Below are positions 1 through 5,215 of a stretch of 57,669 nt of DNA, piece after piece (within the stretch, counting starts at the first letter, position 1; each line of letters starts with the position of its first letter). The stretch is from an uncultured Clostridia bacterium. GTDB taxonomy: Bacteria; Bacillota; Clostridia; UBA1381. The position numbers and the translations under genes were made by a program. Below the pieces are notes generated by a model. It was not told the origin of the DNA and made no database searches. It saw nothing but the letters and a program-made list of their open reading frames with translations. The stretch lies in assembly GCA_944393255.1 (NCBI GenBank), contig CALXZP010000070.1, positions 1 to 57,669 on the forward strand, read 5' to 3'.

Positions 1-51
1 AACGGATTTTGATTCCGTCATGCGTAGGTTCGAGTCCTGCTATCCCTGCCA
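1..51 (+). tRNA. tRNA-Gln (UUG), 5' part outside window
   Basis: The 3' part of a tRNA is visible: an anticodon stem ACGGA/TCCGT closing a seven-base loop with anticodon TTG, a T-arm with GTTCGAGT, the acceptor strand and an encoded CCA at 49-51. The D-arm and 5' acceptor strand lie before the window. The encoded CCA abuts the next tRNA with no spacer, so the two are almost certainly cut from one precursor. Confidence 0.9.
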
Positions 52-127
52 GGGCCATTAGCTCAGTCGGCAGAGCACTTGACTTTTAATCAAGTTGTCC
101 GGGGTTCGAATCTCCGATGGCTCACCA
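52..127 (+). tRNA. tRNA-Lys (UUU)
   Basis: A complete 76-nt cloverleaf. The acceptor arm GGGCCAT pairs with ATGGCTC (one G-U), the D-stem is GCTC/GAGC, the anticodon stem CTTGA/TCAAG closes loop CTTTTAA with anticodon TTT, the T-loop is TTCGAAT, and CCA is encoded at 125-127. It decodes lysine AAA/AAG codons and is the last gene of a tRNA operon. A direct repeat with an accessory segment starts about 45 bp downstream, a usual place for insertions. Confidence 0.97.
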
Positions 128-131
128 GCGA

Positions 132-170
132 AAAACGGCTTAACCATGCGGTTTAAGCCGTTTTTCTTTT
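132..170 (+). terminator. Rho-independent terminator of the tRNA operon
   Basis: A 12-bp perfect stem (AAAACGGCTTAA / TTAAGCCGTTTT) with a 9-nt loop runs into a T-rich tract. It lies directly after tRNA-Lys. Confidence 0.9.
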
Positions 171-172
171 TC

Positions 173-215
173 TTCATAGTCGCTCAAAGCGGCTTGTTCT
201 ATACTTTGTTCTATA
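173..215. repeat. 43-bp direct repeat, left copy (candidate att site)
   Basis: This 43-bp stretch recurs at 1238-1280 in the same orientation with 41 of 43 bases identical. It contains a tandem 12-mer (TTGTTCTATACT twice). Its position just after a tRNA terminator, with accessory genes between the two copies, fits att sites of a small integrated or decayed element. No integrase gene is intact between the copies, so this is inference. Confidence 0.6.
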
Positions 216-355
216 CTTTTTTAAGATAAATAATATAGTGATTTGTGTTACTTTCTATCAAATTAAACGAGTAAAAACCGTATAACAAAATGACAAATTA
301 TATACTATCGCAACCATAAAGCATGTATCATTACGACGGTATATAAAGTTTTATA

Positions 356-384
356 TTGACGCTATGGTATTTTTATGATATAAT
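356..384 (+). promoter_or_regulatory. Promoter of the small toxin mRNA
   Basis: TTGACG (356-361), a 17-bp spacer, then TATAAT (379-384). Transcription would start near 391, about 100 nt before the toxin ATG at 491. Confidence 0.75.
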
Positions 385-440
385 GTAAATGCAGTAAAAT
401 GTACTGTAGGTGATAAAGAAATTTATGTAACCTTGATAGA

Positions 441-488
441 ATGGAATGGCGGCGGCTGTTCCGACACTCTCACAAAGGGGGTGTTTGA
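441..488 (+). CDS. Possible 15-aa leader peptide upstream of toxin
   Basis: A short reading frame (MEWRRLFRHSHKGGV) stops two bases before the toxin ATG and covers the toxin's ribosome site (AAAGGGGG). It has no clear ribosome site of its own. It may only be structured leader sequence, but a translated leader overlapping the Shine-Dalgarno would suit the translational control typical of type I toxins. Confidence 0.3.
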   Translation: MEWRRLFRHSHKGGV

Positions 489-490
489 TT

Positions 491-571
491 ATGAATATTG
501 ATGTCAATATGATTTTGAGTATTCTAATACTTATCATCTTAGCTGATATAATCAAGAACATAAAAAAATAG
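491..571 (+). CDS. Small hydrophobic peptide, predicted type I (holin-like) toxin
   Basis: A 26-codon reading frame. After a short polar start (MNIDVNM) comes a single hydrophobic segment of about 15 residues rich in Ile and Leu, ending in a basic KNIKK tail. This is the architecture of Fst/TxpA/BsrG-type membrane toxins of Firmicutes. The start has the ribosome site AAAGGGGG. A strong opposite-strand promoter (671-699) would make an RNA complementary to the 3' end of this message, ending at a U-tract that overlaps the last codons. The toxin role is inferred from size, hydrophobicity and the convergent antisense unit, not from recognised homology. Confidence 0.6.
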   Translation: MNIDVNMILSILILIILADIIKNIKK

Positions 572-664
572 TCGCCCCTTACCCGCAATAAGGAGCGATT
601 GCGTCAGGTAAAAACCTGACAAAACAAACCAATTTTGCGGAACGGTCAAAACCATTCCTTTACT
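562..664 (-). ncRNA. Predicted antisense RNA antitoxin
   Basis: From the minus-strand promoter an RNA of about 100 nt is expected. It would fold into three hairpins: GGAATGGT...ACCGTTCC, the perfect GTCAGGT/ACCTGAC stem (603-620) and a 10-bp stem (572-598, one mismatch) followed by CTATTTTTTT, a proper Rho-independent terminator reaching into the toxin's last codons. Its length, convergent position and 3' overlap match the RatA/SR4 class of type I antitoxins. No transcript data are available. Confidence 0.6.
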
Positions 665-670
665 ATCTAA

Positions 671-699
671 ATTATATCACAGTATTATTATATTGTCAA
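671..699 (-). promoter_or_regulatory. Promoter of the antisense RNA
   Basis: Reading the minus strand: TTGACA (694-699), a 17-bp spacer, then TATAAT (671-676), a consensus-perfect promoter. It is stronger by consensus than the toxin promoter, as expected when the antitoxin RNA must be in excess. Confidence 0.85.
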
Positions 700-710
700 G
701 GGGTGATTTT

Positions 711-944
711 ATGCCGCAATCGGAAGCACAAAGAAGAGCTAAGGCAAAATATAACGCTAAGGCATATGATAGACTTGAATTAAAAGTTTTAAAAGGGAAC
801 AAAGAAATCATTCAAAACTATTGCAAGGATAAGAAAACATCGGTCAATAAATTGATGAATGACTTACTAGACGAACAATTAACAAAATATGGATATAGGC
901 TTATAAAGCGTGTTAATGACAATTGCATATCTAACGACAAGTAA
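711..944 (+). CDS. Ribbon-helix-helix (Arc/CopG-like) DNA-binding protein
   Basis: A 77-residue basic protein beginning MPQSEAQRRAKAKYNAKAYD. The pattern (about residues 15-60) is a short strand containing LELKVLKG, a helix, then KTSVNKLMNDLLDEQL as the second helix, the layout of Arc/CopG-type repressors and antitoxins in Firmicute mobile elements. The start is ATG 711 because AAGGGG lies 6-10 bases upstream; an in-frame TTG at 693 has no ribosome site. Its upstream region contains the antisense-RNA promoter, so the protein could bind there. Its target is unknown. Confidence 0.65.
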   Translation: MPQSEAQRRAKAKYNAKAYDRLELKVLKGNKEIIQNYCKDKKTSVNKLMNDLLDEQLTKYGYRLIKRVNDNCISNDK

Positions 945-948
945 AATA

Positions 949-986
949 AGCAAGCCGCCAAAATATAAACGGCTTGCTATTTTTTG
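949..986 (+). terminator. Terminator after the RHH gene
   Basis: A 9-bp perfect stem AGCAAGCCG/CGGCTTGCT with a 12-nt AT-rich loop is followed by ATTTTTTG. It lies directly after the ribbon-helix-helix gene. Confidence 0.85.
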
Positions 987-1030
987 TGGGCTGCGTTTCG
1001 CGATCCCATGTTGCCTACGCCAAAATTGGT

Positions 1031-1252
1031 CTACAACATCGACAAATTGAGATCAGCCTGTAACTCTGCCGTAATTTCACGCTTACACTTATAGTATGCG
1101 TTGCGGCTTAACCCTGTTAGCTGTATACATTCTTTATCGTTAAGGCTGCCGCCGCAGATCTTGCAATGCTGCTTGATTTGTGCTTTGGCGGCTATGCTCT
1201 TTTTAGTCTGCCATGTATCGCTTTTTGTATAGCAATTTTCATAGTCGCTCAA
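1031..1252 (-). pseudogene. Recombinase-like C-terminal remnant (helix-turn-helix fragment)
   Basis: A 73-codon frame whose only ATG lies inside the right direct repeat. The frame stays open upstream through the repeat (IEQSIEQIALSDYENC), so it looks like the 3' end of a larger gene cut off by the repeat. Visible elements are a CxxC pair (CKICGG) and a helix-turn-helix-like stretch ending LTGLSRNAYYKCKREI, resembling the DNA-binding tails of site-specific recombinases. No catalytic domain is present. The family assignment is tentative; a free-standing small protein is also possible. Confidence 0.4.
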
Positions 1253-1280
1253 AGCGATTTGTTCTATACTTTGTTCTATA
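1238..1280. repeat. 43-bp direct repeat, right copy (candidate att site)
   Basis: Second copy of the repeat at 173-215, differing at two adjacent bases (GC to AT). It marks the right end of the small accessory segment and overlaps the truncated recombinase-like frame. Confidence 0.6.
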
Positions 1281-1397
1281 TGGAATTAGGATGAGACAGC
1301 ATTGATAAAGCAGAGGTGCTTTCTCTATAAACCAAGAATAAATGTAATATCTAATATGCTAATTATCAACAAAATTCGGATTTTTGCTTATGTCCTC

Positions 1398-1426
1398 TTG
1401 CAATCTTGTTCGGTTTTCTGTAAAAT
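1398..1426 (+). promoter_or_regulatory. Promoter of the agrC-like kinase gene
   Basis: TTGCAA (1398-1403), a 17-bp spacer and TAAAAT (1421-1426). The leader of about 105 nt carries two hairpins: ATAGCGT/ACGCTAT (about 1432-1456) and a longer bulged stem at about 1480-1516. Confidence 0.65.
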
Positions 1427-1538
1427 AGGAATATAGCGTATTGACGTTAAACGCTATGCGCGGACTGTAGGATAAAAATGCAGGCTGATCCCGATAGTCA
1501 GGGATAAGCTCTGCGGCTGAGATTTGTGAGGGTATGCT

Positions 1539-2816
1539 ATGTTGAATTTATTTGAGATATCAGTAAATCTTATTGAGCAATTAATTATTTTATTATTTTT
1601 ATCTTTTTATTTTGGTTGCAAATACAATGATATAAGAAAATATATAGGTTTTATAGCTACCGTAACTATATCGACTATTACAGTTACAATATTTAATTCA
1701 TTTTATGTTTTTGAAGGCTTTTTAGGGTTGGTATTTATATTGATATATACAGTATACGCACATTTATTTTTAAAGGGCAATATTTACACGAAAATATTTA
1801 TTGCCGGTTTTATAACATGTATTACATATTTTATCGCTTTATTTTCGATTCTTTTTGTAAGCATAGTTTATGACCAGAACGATTATATGATATACAATAT
1901 GCATATAAGCAGAATAGTACTTATCATAATGAGCAAGACGTTGCTCATAATAGCGTGTACAATAATGCTTAGATTTAGGTTCAATGATATAGGAGCAAAA
2001 CGAAATATTGTACTTTTGATAGTTATGCCTATAGTAGTGGAAATCTCCATTATAGGGATCATGCAAGTGTTTTTAAAGCACAGCGAGTTAAAAGGCGAGC
2101 TTTTGCTGGCATCTATAAGTATAATGGCTGTTAATGTGATCACATATTATGTTTTTATAAGGATAAATAAGGATATAGAATACGAAGCAAAAATAAAAAT
2201 GATGGAGCAGAAGGAGGAATATGATATCAGACATGCCGACGAGCTGGAAGAGCTTTATAAAAAGATATGCAGTGTGCGTCATGATATCATACACCATTTT
2301 GCTGTGTTAAAAGGGTTGATAGACGATGAGAATATAAGGGCGCTTAAATATATCGACGCTGTGACGGATGCGCAGATAAGGAGCGTCAGAGATTTCATAA
2401 AAACGGATAATGATTATTTTGACGCCATAGTCAATACAAAGCTGGCAGTGTGCGAGAGATCGGGGATAGAATTAAAAGCCGATGTAATGAACGGAGCCTT
2501 GAATAAGCTGAACAATTATGAAATAGCGTCTCTTTTCGGAAATCTGCTCGATAACGCAATGGAGGCTGCTAAAAAGGCGCCGGCCAAAGAAATAGTGCTG
2601 GAAGTCAGCAAACACGGCGATAATGTATACATATTCATGAAAAATACTATTGCGGCCTCTGTGCTGGAGAAAAATAAACATCTCAGAACGACAAAGGCGG
2701 ATAAGGAATACCACGGTTTGGGTATAAATAATATAACAAAGGTAGTAAACAGTTATAACGGAGTTATCAGATATTTTGAAGATAGCGGTTATTTCTGCTG
2801 TGAGATACTTATATAA
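1539..2816 (+). CDS. agrC: AgrC-like GHKL sensor histidine kinase
   Basis: 425 residues. The first about 200 form six or seven hydrophobic membrane segments, as in AgrC/ComD peptide receptors. A coiled linker (KIKMMEQKEEYD) follows, then the phosphoacceptor helix with VRHDIIHHF near residue 247 and the GHKL ATPase domain with NLLDNAMEAA near 340 and GLGINNI near 394. It would sense an exported cyclic peptide and phosphorylate the LytTR regulator encoded at 4283-5032. The start is ATG 1539 with GAGGG upstream. The gene is AT-rich compared with the housekeeping genes. It has its own promoter and is separated from agrBD by about 600 bp of non-coding DNA, unlike the staphylococcal BDCA order. Confidence 0.85.
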   Translation: MLNLFEISVNLIEQLIILLFLSFYFGCKYNDIRKYIGFIATVTISTITVTIFNSFYVFEGFLGLVFILIYTVYAHLFLKGNIYTKIFIAGFITCITYFIALFSILFVSIVYDQNDYMIYNMHISRIVLIIMSKTLLIIACTIMLRFRFNDIGAKRNIVLLIVMPIVVEISIIGIMQVFLKHSELKGELLLASISIMAVNVITYYVFIRINKDIEYEAKIKMMEQKEEYDIRHADELEELYKKICSVRHDIIHHFAVLKGLIDDENIRALKYIDAVTDAQIRSVRDFIKTDNDYFDAIVNTKLAVCERSGIELKADVMNGALNKLNNYEIASLFGNLLDNAMEAAKKAPAKEIVLEVSKHGDNVYIFMKNTIAASVLEKNKHLRTTKADKEYHGLGINNITKVVNSYNGVIRYFEDSGYFCCEILI

Positions 2817-2867
2817 AAAAATAAAGATTTTTATCACCAAAAACGAACTGTTGTTACCTTTCTTTTG

Positions 2868-2896
2868 TTGACGGTAAAGCCGGCAAGTGCTATAAT
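2868..2896 (+). promoter_or_regulatory. Strong promoter downstream of agrC
   Basis: TTGACG (2868-2873), exactly 17 bp, TATAAT (2891-2896). No open frame with a good ribosome site follows for over 500 bp, so it should make either a long agrB leader or a separate RNA. Confidence 0.75.
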
Positions 2897-2902
2897 AAAA
2901 AA

Positions 2903-3350
2903 CGTGCTTTGAAGAAATTCAATTCAAAGTATGACGTTTGATGTATTTGCCGGTATATCAATTTTTCGGAGACCTTATAGCTGTGTCCGAGGGCCGGATG
3001 ATACAGCTTTAAGCTGTATTGTCGTTTAATGGCAGTCTGTAGATTTCATTATAAACAAAATATGGCAAAGACATCTTGGGCGTTCGATTCCATTCATCAT
3101 TTCAGCGGGAGCTATGAGCTCCGGCTGAAATGATCGGGAATTGACGCTCTTTTTGTCTGCTGCGATTGCCCGCAGGCTGTGTTCAAAACGAGCTTTACTG
3201 AGCGGTGATGAGCTCTGAGAAAATGACCGTGTTCTTATCTATAGGAGTGCGGTGTTTTTATGAAGAAAAGTAAAATATATATGGATGCATTGCTCGCTGT
3301 CAGGTGTGATTTGAGAAGCAAATAAAATTATTTCATACCGTAATGAGTGC
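2903..3350 (+). ncRNA. Candidate structured RNA between agrC and agrB
   Basis: The interval downstream of the 2868-2896 promoter has hairpins at 2907-2929 (CTTTGAA/TTCAAAG), 3001-3019 (ATACAGC/GCTGTAT) and 3096-3134 (18-bp stem, one mismatch, 3-nt loop). It contains only weak short frames, for example 21 codons at 3260-3325 with AGGAG about 12 bases upstream. The position inside an agr locus recalls the regulatory RNA of staphylococcal agr, but no sequence relation is claimed. It could equally be a long 5' leader of agrB; the 3' end is not defined. Confidence 0.4.
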
Positions 3351-3353
3351 GTT

Positions 3354-3398
3354 TTATACCAAATATTTTTTGAGGAAAAATATCTTTATTGGTATAAT
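3354..3398 (+). promoter_or_regulatory. agrBD promoter with overlapping dyad operator
   Basis: TTGAGG (3370-3375), 17 bp, TATAAT (3393-3398). The promoter lies within nested inverted repeats: outer arms TTATACCAA (3354-3362) and TTGGTATAA (3389-3397), inner arms ATATTTTT and AAAAATAT. The right outer arm covers the -10 box, so a bound regulator would act directly on RNA polymerase. The ligand protein is unknown; the local LytTR regulator is one candidate. Confidence 0.7.
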
Positions 3399-3425
3399 GA
3401 GCATATATTAAAAAGGACAGGCAAA

Positions 3426-4022
3426 ATGGAAAAAATTTCGTCATTGTTAACCGAAGAATTTATAAAAAGAGATATCATAACCTCTGAAAAACGGGAAATA
3501 TGCAGGATAGGTATTGAGCTTATACTGGCGGATATCATAAATTTTACTGCTATATTGCTGATAGGGCTTATAGCAGGAAAGTTTGTATACGGCTGCATTT
3601 ATCTTGTATTGTTCTGGACGGTGCGCAGATTCAGCGGCGGCTTTCATGCCAAAACGTATGCCGTATGCAGAACGGTAACGATAGGAACTTTTGTTTTGGT
3701 GCTGCTGGCGGCACGGCTGATAAACGCACATCTGATATTGTATACAGCCGCGCTTGATATCGCGGCCATTGCGGCGGTCGTATTGTTCGCTCCTGTGAAA
3801 CACCCGAACAAAGAACTTTCGGATAAAGAGATAAAAATGAACAGATTTTTTTCTCTGGTATCCGTTCTGCTGTTTGCAGCAGTTTCTATTTGTTTAGTAT
3901 CCGCAGGCTTAAAAGAAGGACTTTGCATTGCATTAACTTTGTTTGCGATCGCTGTGCTTATGCTTGCGGGTCTTATAAGCAACCGAAGAAGGGAGGGAAA
4001 AAACGATGTCAAAGTTTGTTGA
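3426..4022 (+). CDS. agrB: AgrB-type pheromone-processing membrane protease
   Basis: 198 residues, the usual AgrB length, with about five hydrophobic segments. The family's catalytic signature is intact: RRFSGGFHAKTYAVC gives the conserved His at residue 74 and Cys at residue 81. It would cut the C-terminal tail of the AgrD precursor and form the ring of the exported signal. The start is ATG 3426 with AAAAGGACAGG just upstream. Its end overlaps agrD by 17 bp in another frame, which indicates translational coupling and supports the pairing. Confidence 0.93.
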   Translation: MEKISSLLTEEFIKRDIITSEKREICRIGIELILADIINFTAILLIGLIAGKFVYGCIYLVLFWTVRRFSGGFHAKTYAVCRTVTIGTFVLVLLAARLINAHLILYTAALDIAAIAAVVLFAPVKHPNKELSDKEIKMNRFFSLVSVLLFAAVSICLVSAGLKEGLCIALTLFAIAVLMLAGLISNRRREGKNDVKVC

Positions 4023-4191
4023 CAAGATCCTGAGCTGTGCCGCAAGCACGGCGGAGGAGGCTTTTTGGGAGGCTATGGGTCTGGCTTCGATGGGCGGCGC
4101 ATATGAGCCGGAAATGTCTGATGAAGTAAAGTCGTGCAAGGCGCGCCGCGCTTCAAAGATGGAAAAGCTTTTTGACAAGATCGCAGGCTGA
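4006..4191 (+). CDS. agrD: AgrD-like cyclic-lactone pheromone precursor
   Basis: 61 residues. The N-terminus (MSKFVDKIL) is amphipathic. ASMGGAYEPEMSDEVK in the middle matches the conserved AgrD boundary in which the pheromone is followed by a (Y/H)QPxxPEE(V/L)K-like acidic segment. By that alignment the ring residue is Ser28, giving a Ser lactone of about SMGGA, with no Cys at the ring position. The tail after the cut site is long (about 29 residues) and ends in a basic amphipathic helix (KARRASKMEKLFDKIAG). The start is ATG 4006, with GGGAGGG upstream inside agrB. The exact mature peptide cannot be read from the sequence. Confidence 0.78.
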   Translation: MSKFVDKILSCAASTAEEAFWEAMGLASMGGAYEPEMSDEVKSCKARRASKMEKLFDKIAG

Positions 4192-4232
4192 GCATAATTT
4201 TTCCTTTTGTAGATTTCATTATTAATAAAAAT

Positions 4233-4270
4233 ACGGGCTCTCCGTCTGTAAGGCGGCGGAGCCCGTTTGA
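4233..4270. terminator. Bidirectional terminator between agrD and agrA
   Basis: The stem ACGGGCTC/GAGCCCGT with extra inner CCG/CGG pairing is followed by TTGATTTT on the plus strand and ATTTTTATT on the minus strand. It serves both convergent units. A 15-bp sequence (TGTAGATTTCATTAT) just before it at 4208-4222 also occurs at 3038-3052. Confidence 0.85.
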
Positions 4271-4282
4271 TTTTCGGAGGTA

Positions 4283-5032
4283 TCAGACAGCGGACACCGC
4301 CCGTTTATCTCGTATATATTTAAAATATGTTTGCTGAGCCTCGTCTAACATGTCCTGTTTTCGGGTCACGTTTATCGTCCTGCCGTTTGCCAGTATCAAT
4401 TTCTTCCTTTCAAACCTGCCTATAAACCGGCAGTTGCAGATATAGCTTTTATGTATAAATATAAAGCCGTAATCGGAAAGCTGGCTGATGATATTCCTCA
4501 GCGCACCTCTGAATTTAAAGAGCACTCGCCCCGACAGGTCGTGGGCGGCTATATAATTTTTATCGCTTTTCAGATATGCGACCTTGTTGACGTTCAAAGA
4601 TACGATCTTCTCGCCGAGAAAAATATAAACGATCTCGCTTGCTTCTCTTTTGCGGGACAGCTCCTGTACAAGACCGGGCAGGATACCGTTGAGCCGGTGC
4701 AGATCGTTTTTGCTTACAAACTGATACGGATTGTAATAAAAGGATCTGTATGCAAGCTCTTCATGTGCGCTTACAAATATCACCGATATATCCGGCTGCT
4801 GCTTTTGAAGCTCGCAAATCGCTTCAAATCCGTCTTTGCCGGGCATATCTATATCGGCAAGAATTATATCGGTGTGATTTTTCCGGCAATGGCTGATAAA
4901 TTCACGGCTGTCATCGAAGTCTATGATCTCGCAGAGATAATTGTGTTCTGTCATGATGCGCTCGACCATGTCGTACAGCTTTTCCAGAAAAACAAGCTCA
5001 TCGTCACAAATAGCAATTTTAATTATATCCAT
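4283..5032 (-). CDS. agrA: LytTR-family response regulator (AgrA-like)
   Basis: 249 residues: an N-terminal receiver domain (about 1-120) with acidic pair D10/D11 (ICDDE) and phosphoacceptor Asp60 in LADIDMP, then a LytTR DNA-binding domain (about 145-240, including YLKSDKNYIAAH and IHKSYICNCRFI). It should be phosphorylated by the kinase at 1539-2816 and activate the agr promoters. The start is ATG 5032 with CGGAGA six bases upstream. It is transcribed convergently from its own promoter, so its expression is not tied to agrBD read-through. Confidence 0.9.
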   Translation of the reverse strand: MDIIKIAICDDELVFLEKLYDMVERIMTEHNYLCEIIDFDDSREFISHCRKNHTDIILADIDMPGKDGFEAICELQKQQPDISVIFVSAHEELAYRSFYYNPYQFVSKNDLHRLNGILPGLVQELSRKREASEIVYIFLGEKIVSLNVNKVAYLKSDKNYIAAHDLSGRVLFKFRGALRNIISQLSDYGFIFIHKSYICNCRFIGRFERKKLILANGRTINVTRKQDMLDEAQQTYFKYIRDKRAVSAV

Positions 5033-5069
5033 CTTTATTCTCCGTGAATATTTTTCTTTGGTTTACTAT

Positions 5070-5098
5070 ATTATATAATAAAAGAAATTGCTTGTAAA
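5070..5098 (-). promoter_or_regulatory. Promoter of the agrA-like gene
   Basis: On the minus strand: TTTACA (5093-5098), 17 bp, TATAAT (5070-5075), about 38 bp before the ATG. Confidence 0.75.
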
Positions 5099-5119
5099 GA
5101 ATAGTTTCTGATTTATTGC

Positions 5120-5158
5120 TGAAAAAAGAGTATATGGAAAATTATTTTCCATATACTC
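5120..5158 (-). terminator. Terminator of the metG operon
   Basis: A perfect 14-bp stem (5128-5141 with 5145-5158, 3-nt loop) is followed on the minus strand by TTTTTT. It ends the operon that finishes with metG. Confidence 0.88.
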
Positions 5159-5215
5159 CCTAAAAATCAACAAACCGTTTATCATATTATCCGGCGTTTC
5201 GATGCGCAGCAGAGG

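Noticed and set aside
2931..3029. 32-codon frame in the agrC-agrB interval
   Set aside because: No ribosome site, no signal or family pattern; it falls within predicted hairpin RNA.
3260..3325. 21-codon frame as a second pheromone precursor
   Set aside because: Ribosome site is too far (about 12 bases) and the peptide lacks the AgrD boundary motif; kept only as a note in the RNA feature.
4451..5047. 198-codon plus-strand frame
   Set aside because: It is the antisense shadow of the LytTR regulator, whose motifs and ribosome site are clear.
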